NCBI GenBank assembly: GCA_037833965.1
Contig: AP031357.1
Span: 15,334,001-15,398,000 of the forward strand
Length of the DNA: 64,000 nt
Origin: Marchantia polymorpha subsp. ruderalis
Lineage: Eukaryota; Streptophyta; Marchantiopsida; Marchantiales; Marchantiaceae
Direction: 5' to 3'
Positions 35,508 to 58,303 of this stretch are shown here, piece by piece. The translations under genes were made by a program, and so were the position numbers. The notes below the pieces were generated by a model that ran no database searches, was not told the DNA's origin, and saw only the letters and a program-made list of their open reading frames with translations. Position 1 is the stretch's first letter, and every line of letters begins with the position of its first letter.

Positions 35508-38500
35508 TTACTGATCGAGGACTAATTTACTTGTTCCACTCTGTTCCCCAAGCTTCTTCAAGTGGAAAAAACCACCCTTGTAATGTATATCTGTACACAC
35601 CATAATGTAACCGTCCTCGTATCTAAGATCCGAGTTTTGTAGCGTCACACCAGCCACAACTGGAAGTGGGAATCCTCTCCTCAAGTTCAGGTTGAGGAGA
35701 GGTACGACAACATCTTTCACGATAGTTCGTACCGTTGCCTGATCAAAGCCAGCCACAGCCATGACGTTAGTATGGAGAAAGAGAACGATACTCGCTCCAC
35801 GATACAGAAGAAGCCGGCAATAGTTAGCGGTAATTTGAGATACTGATGTCTTGTCTAGAGTAATATGAATGTAGAGGCAGGCTTGGTTGTGACAAATGCA
35901 CAGCGAGGACAATCAGTAAGTGCCCCACTGTGATGAAGATCACTGCAGGAACATGCACAATGTAGTTGCCAAAATTGTGAAAGTCGTGTTTCAGAGAGAT
36001 GCATGATTCACAAGGGCCAGCAATCGAAAGTACTGGATAATGCCAACTTGAACCTATTATTTGTTGGCAATGTATTACCAACAAAACAAAATTACAATTC
36101 GACATCGATGTACAACAACACTTTCAAACGGGTCTACATAGTTCTGATACAGGCAGTTTGAGCTGAATGGCACCTGAACAAGATACACCGGGAAGTTTCC
36201 AACGTCACTCCACTTCAAGGACACAGTTAGATCATTCAACGTGGCTTGTGCAGTTATGTTGCCCTCGTCCAGATCTGCTATAGCATCCATGGAGATGGCC
36301 TGTGTATACGGGAATCAGTTGTAAATTCCAGGTCTACAGTTCAATTACCAATAAGTGGACGACTTCAACGAAAGCACACCACACCGTTTCTAGTCACCGA
36401 TGAACCCAATACATTTTTCACAAAAAGGTCGAAACCACATACCAGACTGATGCATGCCACAGGAGTCTGTTCCAAAGTGGTGGCATCTTTCACTTTGATG
36501 GTCATATCTGCTGAAGTCACTGAAGAGATACCGTCCCTGCTGAGAACGACTTTTGGAGGTGCTGAGACTGCAAAGTTCAGTACCATATCCTCATTCGGAT
36601 ACTTCTTGTAAAGCTGAGGAATAATGTACTTCCAGCTAGCCGTATTCAAATACTTTTTCCCAGGTAGCTCATCGACGTCCCATTGTAGAAAACCTGACTG
36701 TATCGCAAGGAAACACGTACGGAATTAAGTGAAGTATGTAGAAGAAGCAAACTGCCCTTGCACTTGTTTCTTTGCTATGCAATACTGATTATCGTGAAAA
36801 TTATGGACGTACTAACTAAAACTATACGAGATTTATTAAGAGAAACGTACATCGTAGTAGACAAAACCAGCTGAATTTAGAACATAGTCGCTGAGGGCTA
36901 TCGTTAACATCTTCACAGACTGGTCGCAAAAAAGCCCTGCAGGTAGTTCTGTGTCAGGCTCCGGGTATGGCTTTGGTGATACCAAGGAGACAAACTCGCC
37001 CTTCGCACCCACACTCAAGAACGTAGGGCTGAGCAAGGGATCGTGAACGACTGTCACATCAATAGCCGAGGTATCATCGATGGGAACACGTCGAGGAAGA
37101 TGCAAAAGCCAGTTGTCCAGCTGCTCAGCACCGGTTGTCATTTGTTTCGTTATCTGTGTCTCAACAGAAGTCCGAATCTGGGCATCAAATGCGTAAACGA
37201 ACCTGTGAAATAAACAAACTAAAGAACGGTAAATGCATGTTCAATGCTGATGGGCAGCAATGGAACCACCTTAGAAACAAAAAGGATTCTTCAGTGATAT
37301 GTAAGTCTTAATCGATGACGGGTTTTTTCCAAAAAAAGAACCACATAAGAGTTCAGAACTATGATAAAAAGGATTTCAATCGGGGCATGAAGTTTGACAC
37401 ACGAATGACTGACTTACAGAGTACCCTCCAACGGTAACACAATCTACTCTGACTCCTATCTATAGGGAGGCATCAGACACTCGCCATTGATAGAGCCAAG
37501 ATGCTCCTCCATGCAGAGTAATCTCCAGATTCTCGATGTATGTTCCACACTCTTCAACGTGCAAGGTAAGTGTTCCATTCGTTTCTGACATACTGAAAGT
37601 AGCTCCAGCTTGCATTCCGGTCACCTGCATATGGGAAAGAGTATCAAAAGTAAGAGACAAGAGTAGACTGATCACGAAGATAAACCTCCAACAGGATGAG
37701 TGTCAAAACTTAAAGATTGAGCCCTAACTTACAGTTCAGTTTCCAAACATATTGAAGTAGTATGGCATGACACCTCATCGAATGGTCATCACAAAGAGTT
37801 TGGTCAATCCGTTCAAGCTTTAGACTAATCCCTTTTCAACTTTTCATGGTCAAGAGTAGTGTCATTCCCGGACACTTATAACCACGTTCAGTTTTGCAAC
37901 TTGGAAAAAACAACCAATTGTTTACACAGGTTGATAGAACTGAAGGAAACACAGATCAAAAAGGCTAATCAGCTGCTTGGAAGAAGAGGAGAAAATATCA
38001 CACAAACATAGCTCTCTCAACAAGATTCGAGTTGAACATTTGTGTGGAAGGCATTCAGGGGAGTGTCAAAGAAGGCATACCTCAACTTCAGCGCGCCCAC
38101 CGTCTTGAACAGGAAAAGGAACATAAGTTGCAGTGTATTGGTACCGCCAATCCATAACAAGACTCGCTTTGATGCCTGCTGCGTAGATTGTGATCCCAGT
38201 CTGACCCAATTCGATATCCGAGTAATGTACAGTGGCTCCCGAGAGAACAATCTGGGTAATCATAGTGTCGACACGCCCAATAGGTGAGTTCACTCGAGTG
38301 ATAATGTCAGGAATGTCCAGAGGAGTAACTTCAGCCAATATCTCATTGACCAGCACCTCCTTCACATAAACCAATCCCTGCTCGGAAAGAGTGCCCAATA
38401 TCCCAGCTGACCCTGCAGTATCAGCCCTAGATTTCCTCAAGATTTCTCCCCCTGAATTTTCCTGATTCAATTTCACTCCCAAAATCCTTTCCAGATTGCT

Positions 38501-38716
38501 CAGATCTATCTTATACTCACGCCCCTTCATGCTCCGGCCGGAAGAGCTCGTGAGATCGGAGGGAGTTCCGGACTGAAGTATGCTCTTACGACCTGCGCGG
38601 TCCAATCCATCGTGCACCTTATTCGAGAAATCGAGGGCAGAGCTGGTGGCAGAACTGACCAACAAAACCGATATCCAGAGGAGCCCAGCGGCACGTCCTG
38701 CCAAGGCTAATCCCAT
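35508..38716 (-). CDS. BPI/LBP-family lipid-binding protein (LBR-like), 6 exons
   Basis: Plant members of the bactericidal/permeability-increasing family (Arabidopsis LBR-1 and LBR-2) bind lipopolysaccharide and are linked to defence signalling. Minus-strand exons: 38716-38081, 37624-37485 (or 37479), 37202-36851, 36697-36443, 36299-36174 and 35738-35508, about 579 residues. The start has a signal peptide (GLLWISVLLVSSATSSA). A long low-complexity insert follows at about residues 30-105 and is longer than I expect for the family. Then come the N-terminal barrel with LSGATVHYSDIELGQTG, the central ECGTYIENLEITLHGGASWL, VPIDDTSAIDVTVVHDP, and the C-terminal barrel with IIPQLYKKYPNEDMVLNF, TPVACISL, VSLKWSDVGN and RRGFPLPVVAGVTLQNSD. 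The order matches the family throughout. The second donor is uncertain (GC-AG or GT-AG). The last exon end is the first in-frame stop, but a further small exon cannot be excluded. Confidence 0.9.
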
Positions 38717-40150
38717 CTTGCCTTCTCGGGCGCTGATCCCTGCTGGCCAATCTGCGATGGAGGGTGCTGAACCGGAGGCGAGATAGGACAGCTACACAGG
38801 TCGGAAGGTAAGACTGTCCGAAGACCAGAATTGAATTCTCGGGGCAGCTGAAGCACACAGCGGCTGAGGCTCGCAACACGCGGAGTACAACCCAATGAGC
38901 TTAGTCATCACAAACGATGGTCCTCGACGAAATTCGCGAATCCAGAGTTCAATCGGTGGAATCGCAGATCGCGCAGCAAGGAGTAGCAGGCACGGATATT
39001 GCAGGCGTGCAGAGGAGAGAGGGAAGCACTCGTACGCGAGCGCAAGGCGTGAAGGAAGCTCCAACCGGGAACTCCCGAGACAATGAAGAGATGAGAGCGG
39101 AGAGTGCAGGAGATCGATCGACTGACCGCCTGACCGACTCCTTGGTAGATCGAAGCGAGCTGCGGGTGGGCAATAGAAGCTCTCCCGGAAGATTTGGACC
39201 CCGGACAAACTTAACGTCGGAATATACGTGAGAGTCGCCCAGTTTGTGCTCGATGCTACACGCGAGAGGAAATTTGTAACGATGGCCGAGCAGGCCTATC
39301 CTGTAGAGACCTCAAGCTCACGACACAAGCAGGGAGGGGCATGGCATGACCACATTTCGAAGCGATTCCAGGTGGATACGAAGCTAAAAAAGCTTAATTC
39401 GCATGCTCCGCGAAAAGTACTATCCGAACAGGGGGCCGAATCATTCGCCCTGGTGGCTCAATCTGCACCCACTGGCGTGAGCAGCGCTCTCAGAGTCAGA
39501 GCAATTAATTACCCGGCGAGGTGAAGGGGAAAGCATTTGTCCCGGGCCGCGACGTGGAAAGCCATCCTCGCAGAGGAAGGCGAGGAGGCAGAAAAGCGAG
39601 CGACAAAATCGCCCTCCCCCATTTAAGATGCATCAATCGCCTCGCCCTCGCATCCATTGCCTCCTCGAGCCCTTCATCGCGCTTTCACTTTCGCAGACAG
39701 ACGGGGGCACCCGAACGGGACCGCAGCGGAATCTGTTCCCCGCCCCGCTCCAGAGATTCCCGACGACGACGATGACGACGACGGCGGGGGGGAGGAGCGG
39801 CCAGTGGAGAGAATCTCCGTCATCCCGATCACTCGTCCCCCTTCGCCCACACCCAGCTTCTGCCGCCGCGGCTGGGCTGGGCTGGGCTGGGCCGTGGGGC
39901 CCGCCACCGTGGCATGGGACTCGCCAATTCAGCGCTGACAGTGCAGGCTGCCCTCGATCGGGTCATCCAGCAGCGCCATCCATTTACTGATTTCCGTGTT
40001 CAGCAATTTCGACCCGATAATCGGAATTCCAGCTTCGATCCGTCGGACAGGACGACACTGTTTCTCCTGCCGTGCACAGAAAACACTTGTCCTATTATCG
40101 GAAGGGTTTGTCGGTCGATTATTATGTGCATGTGATAATTGGATCGCTGA
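38717..40150. promoter_or_regulatory. GC-rich region upstream of the BPI/LBP gene
   Basis: A GC-rich stretch with several overlapping frames on both strands (for example 39228-39524 and 39521-39775 on plus), none with recognisable features. It contains a GAC-rich tract near 39760-39785 and a short GCTGG pentamer run near 39870-39892. It probably holds the BPI/LBP promoter and leader; a divergent plus-strand transcript is possible but unsupported. Confidence 0.35.
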
Positions 40151-43100
40151 TTGATGTCTTTTGACATTATGCGCAGCGAGTGCAGTTATTAGCCATTTGA
40201 CATTGGACGGTCTCGACTGCTCGCAAGGTAACAGGGTAATCCTCGTTCACAGGAGATGCTTCGTAATAAAGAGTAATTTATTACTTATTACAGTTAGCCG
40301 ATTATGATTTAGGTTGTTATATGAATGTCTTCATTATTCATAGTTCAGATATTTAAAAGATTATTGATACAAGAATCTTTTTCCTAATCTAATGTGTTTT
40401 TTATCTTTTGACATTTGGGATCCCTGGCTTATCTCTCTACCATTTTATTGCTGGGTCTCTCGATGCTTGGCTTCGTCGTGGTTCCCGTATCCTCTTATGG
40501 CTTGCTTGCCATTTCAGCTCGGCGGGGTTCATGGCATGAGATGCAAGTCCTTTGGGAAACAAAGCAAAGTGACTCTGCGATTCGCTACTTTAAAAATGCT
40601 ATTCGATGTTCCTCTTTGCGAATATTTGATGTTCAGAATAGCCACGCAATATTTTACTAGCCGTGGTGGTTGTTATCGAACAAGACTGAAGAATTCTCAG
40701 GAGTGACAGTAGATATGCATTATGATAAAGGGACATTTTACAGATAATGCTAGCTTTATCTGAGATGTTTTACCACAACCCTGTACATTCATTTACTCTT
40801 TATTGAGCTAAAATTTGTAGTACAAAAAAAATTACAATTCCAAATCCAAATCGATCAAATATAAAAAAAAACTTAATTAATACGAAAAAGGAGTTTATAA
40901 TCAGATATCACACCATGTGGATACAAAGTAACGGTGGTAAAAGTCTATCAACACGGTGAAACCAATAAGACACAATGAGGTAAAGTAGCATGTTATATAC
41001 GATCGAACAGAATCATTTCCTGATAAATTGTAGACAAAGCTTCAATGTTGTCACCATTTGCAAGTTTGAATTTTGTAGAGTCCGAAAAGCATCAATTCTA
41101 CTGCTAGGTTTCAAATTGCGCCATTGAAAAGTAATTGGGAGGGTAATTGATGCTGAGGGGATCATCACCATTGTTTAAAATGATGTTCAATCTAAACCAT
41201 TAGCTAGCAACACTGGACTGGATTCCACCCCCAAAAATGCATGTCTTTAAAAACTATGACAATACATGTGTGGTTTACTGTACTAATTTTTTGCATTTAA
41301 AGCATGCTTTTTATATTTGTTATTTTAATAGAAAAAAAAATCCTCGAAGCCTTATCAATATCCTATTAGGTCAATATGTTTCTAACTATTGAAGCTCTAT
41401 CACCTAATCTTCGAGATAAACAATAATCTTGATCTATGATATCATTATAATATCAAGGGACCGAAAGATATTAATCATGGGATAGCACAATATCACATAA
41501 ATCAAGAATGAAGTATTAACAGTCAAGATATTCATAAATAAATTTACGCAAGGAGTTCAACCTCTTCACATATATTTATATAATTGTATCAATTCTGAAT
41601 CAAATAGAATTTTGCGCGAATTTGTTGGCAAGAAAATGCACGCGTCTATTGTACCAGAGTTTAGTAGATAACTCTTCTTAGTTGTATTTAAGTCAATGTA
41701 GTGACTATTCTAGGCCAGAAGAGTAAATTCACTTTCAAACAACATCAAAATATAACATTCATATTATACCAATCAATTTAAATTTAAGAATATGGGAGTC
41801 TGTAGATTTAGACCATTCACAAATAGTTTATATATCTTAGTATGTAAAGTGCATATTCCTCATTGTTACACCTTGTGCTTCAATTGTCACCATTCTTATA
41901 AGAATCAATGGGATCTTATTGACCACTTGGGAACAACATACTTTCGTTAAATTGATATGTTGGCGCTCTTAAAAAAAGTGTGCAGACGAGCCCTCAATAG
42001 ATCTCTGACCATTGCAGTATATTATAATGAGTTTACTTGCATCTGGTGGGCCTCTCTCTCCCTTTACAGAGTCCATCGTTCGTGGTTAAAATAGTAGCGT
42101 GAGCAGCCTACAGTATCTTTGACTTTGGAAATCGGCAGGAAGCAGTAGAACAGGTCGGTCCTTGACTGCGCAGTTGAGCTGAGTCTGTTGGCCTTGTAGT
42201 TGATGTTGGAAATTTATTTTTTAATCTAATATATTAAAATCTTATGGATGTGCATGATGACCAGCTTTTAGACCTGGGGTCTAGCCACATGTTACCCCTT
42301 CGGTTTAGGGTTTCACGTCTACAAGGCATGTTTGGATTTACTTTATCAGTTGGGATCCTGTCCAACTAGGAGCGCTGATGTGGCTTTCCAAGCTCTTCTC
42401 TTTATTGCTTGCCCCTTTCCCGCCAGGAGCCCATTCCAAGAGGGAGAAATCGAAATTCGTACATGGTATTTACCCTAAGGGTTTTGCCAAATATATAGAT
42501 AAAGTAAGTATAGCCTGATCTTAAAAAATAAAAATAAAAACACTCTAGATGTGAAGGAAATATGAAGTGGGGATCTACATTCTCGTCTCATGTGAAAAGA
42601 TACATCCATCTGCTTTTTTAATGTGGGAATGAGTAGATCTCAGCGGTCTCGAACTAAACTAGCCTACGCTAACTCTATTCCATCCGATTAAAAACTGAAC
42701 ATGATAAAATTTTAGGTCTTTACAGAAGTACGAGGAGAGTTGTCACTTTAAAAATACATGAAGAAAGTGCATCTACGTTGAGAAAGTCGTGCCCTGCGAG
42801 CGTTTCAAAGAGATGAAGTTTGGTTATATATTGGTGCAGTGTAGGATCTCATGCAACAGGTGCAATCCTCTTGACTGAAGTACTCAATGCAAGTCGAATG
42901 GGATAAAATCGAATTTTATCTAGTTCAAATAGTTCTGGGCATTAATAAAGAACATAATGATGAGGGTCTTGCGGAGAGTGACGTGAACAGTGTAGTTAGC
43001 TCCCTCAACGCCTGGAAGAAAGGATTGTGAATTTCATCTATTCTTGATCTGAAGATAAATAAAGGTTATTTATTATGGCATATCCACTTATCTTGTCCTA

Positions 43101-45650
43101 AAAAAATATGTTTTAATCTATACTTATCTAGGAATTCAAACCATGTGGCTAATCGCATAAAAGTATCAACGTATTTCTGTAGAAAAAATAATTTTCGATG
43201 AGTTGAAAATACATTTTTGCCAATCACCGATTTCATAATATCATAATCACTTAATATATAAGTTTATCTGTCTCATATAAAAATGCAATCAAAATACCCA
43301 CAATTAGAGAAACAATTACTTGTTCTTTAAAGTACTAACTAACGATGTGCTCGCTGCTTTCACTCAGTGGACCTCCTTGCTCGCTGATGATTGATCCTTG
43401 CAATTCGTCAAACGTGAGCACGATATATAATTCGCAACAAAATTGTCGGATGGCACGACTCATAAAGGAACAGCGAATACTGCTGTTGTCGTGGGTCCTC
43501 ACAAATATTTAATCGCCGTTTGAAGCCCAAGTACTGTACTGTACGTATCCAATCATTTTATTTTCCACCCAATTTCAATGGACGTGAAAATGGAAGAAAG
43601 CCTTGGGGATGATATAATGACTGCGAACCCGTATAACGAAGGTTGTGCAGATTCGTTCGTTGCGAATTTTGTTGCGCTTTTTGCACTTTTGGATGTGTCG
43701 TCCTTGATTTGTTTGTGCAGGCAATGCGACGATCTGATAAGGCACCAGGCAGAAGATGAAGCTCGACAGAGACGAACGCCCTTTTGCAACGAATGAATAA
43801 ACAACGCTCACCGACCTCGGGCCTGCAGTCAGGATGACGCACGGTGGGTGGATCAGCATCTACATCCCTTTGGGATGCTAACATATTGCAAGCTGAACCA
43901 ATTGCGAACATGAGCACAGAGAGAGCTTCATGAGAAAGAAAACGAAACAGGATCCGCAGTGCAGATGTGCACTGATGGCATAAGGGAGGGGCGGTTCGTG
44001 CGCACGTATGGTGAGTCAGTACTGTAATCTCCATAGAATTTGAAAGACTACTGAGAATATACCACATGCCACATGAAAAGCATGCATCGATCTCGTTCAC
44101 GAGCCATTACTCCACGTTTGTAAATTTTATCGGAGATTCACTCGAAGGTCCACTTGACCTGAGCTTCATATCATGATCAAGGCATCAACTCCCGAAGTTT
44201 AGACATGGCAATAATTGTTCGTCCTTGATGGTTGTTCCGATAAATACTCCTAAGCATACATGTGTAGGAAATTTCCGATATACGATCTGCATGCATCTCC
44301 ACTGGCATCTGAGAAATCTTCAAAGCTATTGTTGGAAGTAGGTTACACCAAGAGCTGCCGCAGAGAATTGATTATTCGGTGATTATGAGCTGCTGGCCAG
44401 AATTTGACCTGCAGAGGCATGGATAGCGGCTTCCACCACCTACAATCTTTCCATAAAACCCTCCAACTTCTTGTAAACATCAGTAACTCTGAAAGGATCG
44501 TTCAATGTCTCATCCACGTTTCATTACAGCGCCATAGCAGCGAATAACAGTTAATGTTCCTTTGAGGTCCATTTGCATTCACTACGAAGAAGAATGTCAT
44601 AATTAGATGCAAACAGTGATCTATAGACCTTCGCAGGTCGACCTCTCGACATAAGAATCACAATTTCAGCTATAGCGAAACCTCCTTTCAACCTTTGCGT
44701 GAGTTGAGTACTGCACTTCATTCTCAACAATCTCCAACTGCAAAATAGCCCTCCTATAATCTGAACTGCAGAATTCGATGGGCAGTAAATGCAGAATATT
44801 TCCACCAGTACCTGCTCGGTATTGTTCGGCGGTCGAAGAGACGATCAAACGAACCAACTTCCAGAACTAGACTGGAGCTAATCTGAGACAGAACCTATTG
44901 CCCGTGTCTCGCACGCAACGGGGCGTGGCGTGGAGAAAATCACAAAGCAGTGACATCACTCAGATTCTCTCGAAGAATCACCCAAACACCAGTTTCAGAA
45001 TTTTCACGCACGAGCACTCTCGTTGCACACAAGCATTCTGAGCATTCTTTACTGATGTAGGTCTTGTAATTACGAAGTTCAGTAGTTGCACTTTGTACTT
45101 AGCGTAAGCTCTACTGGCGAGCTTCATCAGCTCAATTTCGTCTGGAAGCTCGACGTTGCATGTGAGAATAGACATACCACGAACACGAGCATTAGAGGAG
45201 CAGCGTCTGGGGAAACGATCACAGACAAGCATAAAAGGTTTCTCAAAGACTGAAGTAAACCATGAGCTCGTAAACTTCCACTGAAGATGGTTTAGAAGTT
45301 GTTCAGAGAATTTCAGATGGATGTTCTTAAGTTGTAGTTGTGAAATTGAATGAAGCTGTCCGGGAAACAACATAGTTCAGACAGTTGGTACGAGGCTCGA
45401 TCTAGATTACTCCCCGAAGACCGGACATATCCCATGCTGTCTCAATGGTGAGTCAATTCATGGCTGAACCTTGAAGACCACATTGGGTGGCAGCAGGACA
45501 ATTTTGTTTTGATACTCCGAAGGTCCTTGTGAGTAGAAGCCATGAATGAACAAACAGTCTATTATTTGCGGTTACGTCGAAGCAAGTAGGACCAGACATG
45601 CAAGTGATCGCAGCAAAGTGAGGAAAAGCCCACCTGCACCCAAACAGCTC
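40151..45650. other. Gene-poor AT-rich region
   Basis: No recognisable gene. Frames worth noting are 40415-40660 (+), which begins at a TTG and is hydrophobic near its start, and 43558-44100 (-), which encodes 180 residues of no known family. 40.8-43.3 kb is strongly AT-rich. A few stretches (42.2-42.5 kb, 43.5-44.1 kb) are closer to gene-like composition but show no exon structure I can defend. Confidence 0.4.
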
Positions 45651-45659
45651 TGCACATCC

Positions 45660-45910
45660 ACCACCTCCTTCATATCGAACTCAGAGGTAAGTGCACATCA
45701 AATCTTGTCAATCATCTCCGCGTTGTTACCTGTAACTGAAGTGTCATCGACATACAGAGCAAAAGACACCTTGTTTTGCACCATTTTGCAAATTGGAAAT
45801 CATGAGATCGGCATTCTTCCTGTAAAGAAGTCTGAGACTCAGCGAAGCGAAGAGGCGTAAATCGGGTTCCATGTGATGCATACAGAGCCTTTTTAAGCTT
45901 ACACACAAGA
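45660..45910 (-). mobile_element. Decayed Ty1/copia reverse-transcriptase fragment
   Basis: On the minus strand the sequence reads VCKLKKALY, the copia motif just before the catalytic region, at about 45904-45877. Further on, in a shifted frame, is FALYVDDTSVTGNNAEMIDK at about 45773-45714, containing the YVDD catalytic box, followed after a stop codon by SEFDMKE. Frameshifts, stop codons and deletions break it, so it cannot be active. Neither integrase, RNase H nor long terminal repeats were recognised nearby, so only a piece of the element remains here. Confidence 0.8.
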
Positions 45911-51038
<5,128 letters not shown>

Positions 51039-51274
51039 CACTTCCGCTCACCGTGTGATACATGTGACCTCTCTTTATTGGGCAAGGGAACCTAACAACG
51101 AAGGGTTTTACAAATTAATCCATGAGACCTTCAACTCTTTTAGTCATTGATTTGTTGTCTTCATGAGGATCCTACGCTCCGATTGTCTAATGCCTGTAGA
51201 CTTTCATCTCCACAGGCCAAATCATACCTTTGCCCATCTCTTGTGGGAATAAAAGCCAGACTGGAGAGAACTGA

Positions 51275-57553
<6,279 letters not shown>

Positions 57554-57958
57554 CGCTCCCCTCCCTTCCCTTCCCTCTCTCCTTCTCACACTCACTCCCA
57601 CTCTCACTCACTCAATCACTCACTCACTCACTTCCCCTCCTCGGGGCTCCCTCCTCTCGCCGAAGAAGGAAGAAAGAAAGAAAGAAGAAAAGCCTCTCCT
57701 CCTCCCCTCTCCCCTTCTCCCCTCCCCTCCCCTCTCCTCCCCTGCCCTCGACAAACTCAACCCTCTGCCTTCTCTTCTCTTCTCTTCTCTTCTCTGGCCC
57801 TGCCTACTGCTCTCCTCTCCTACTCCTCGATTCACTCGCAGCGCAAATCTCCATCGCTCCCCTCTCGTTCTCCTTCACTCTTCCTCCCTCTCTCTATTTG
57901 CCGAAGCTCGCTCACTGCAGCGAGAGCAGCAGCAGAAGCAGCAGCAGCGGCACGACAA
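57554..57958. promoter_or_regulatory. Pyrimidine-rich spacer between SEC23 and a divergent reading frame
   Basis: About 400 bases, mostly C and T on the plus strand (purine-rich on the SEC23 sense strand), with runs such as repeated TCTTC at about 57770-57795, CCCCTCTCC-type blocks at 57700-57745, and an AAGAAAG patch near 57665-57690. It must hold the SEC23 promoter and leader and may be bidirectional. Confidence 0.5.
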
Positions 57959-58303
57959 ATGCGAAGCAAATCTGTCACTACTGTCACCAACACCAGAGCA
58001 GACGCAACGATGACCGCTTCCGTCGGGAATAGTTCCGGTCGCACCGGCACTCCGCACTCTGACCCGAACGACGACGAGTCCAGTCGGACCGGCACGCAGG
58101 CAGGCACGCAGACAGGCGGCCATTTGGCCGGCTACTTTAGCCGGAGCGCCCTCTGGTCGAACTTGGCGGTGAACTCGGTCAAAGTCCTCGAGGGCACTTT
58201 CCCGGCGTACAAGCGGAGCCATGTCTGTGTGTGTACGTCTCCAGGCTGCTGCTGTTCGAGGGCCGAATTCCCGGTTCCGCAATGGATTTGGGGCAAAACA
58301 TGA
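57959..58303 (+). CDS. Short GC-rich reading frame divergent from SEC23, possibly a first exon
   Basis: An ATG-started frame of 114 residues (alternative ATG at 58010) in GC-rich DNA. It has a Ser/Thr/Gly-rich hydrophilic start, then a more structured piece (HLAGYFSRSALWSNL, AVNSVKVLEGTFPAYKRS). A donor-like site lies at 58233 (GTACGT), and a 58573-58912 frame on the same strand could follow it, but the joined product resembles nothing known to me. It may be the first exon of a gene broken by the AT-rich sequence downstream, or a non-coding divergent transcript. No family is assigned. Confidence 0.35.
   Translation: MRSKSVTTVTNTRADATMTASVGNSSGRTGTPHSDPNDDESSRTGTQAGTQTGGHLAGYFSRSALWSNLAVNSVKVLEGTFPAYKRSHVCVCTSPGCCCSRAEFPVPQWIWGKT

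Noticed and set aside
35201-35605. 134-codon plus-strand frame
   Set aside because: It overlaps the last BPI/LBP exon in antisense and has no features of its own.
39228-39990. Several GC-rich frames upstream of the BPI/LBP gene
   Set aside because: Overlapping frames on both strands with Arg/Ser/Pro-rich products, typical of GC-rich promoter DNA; no domain seen.
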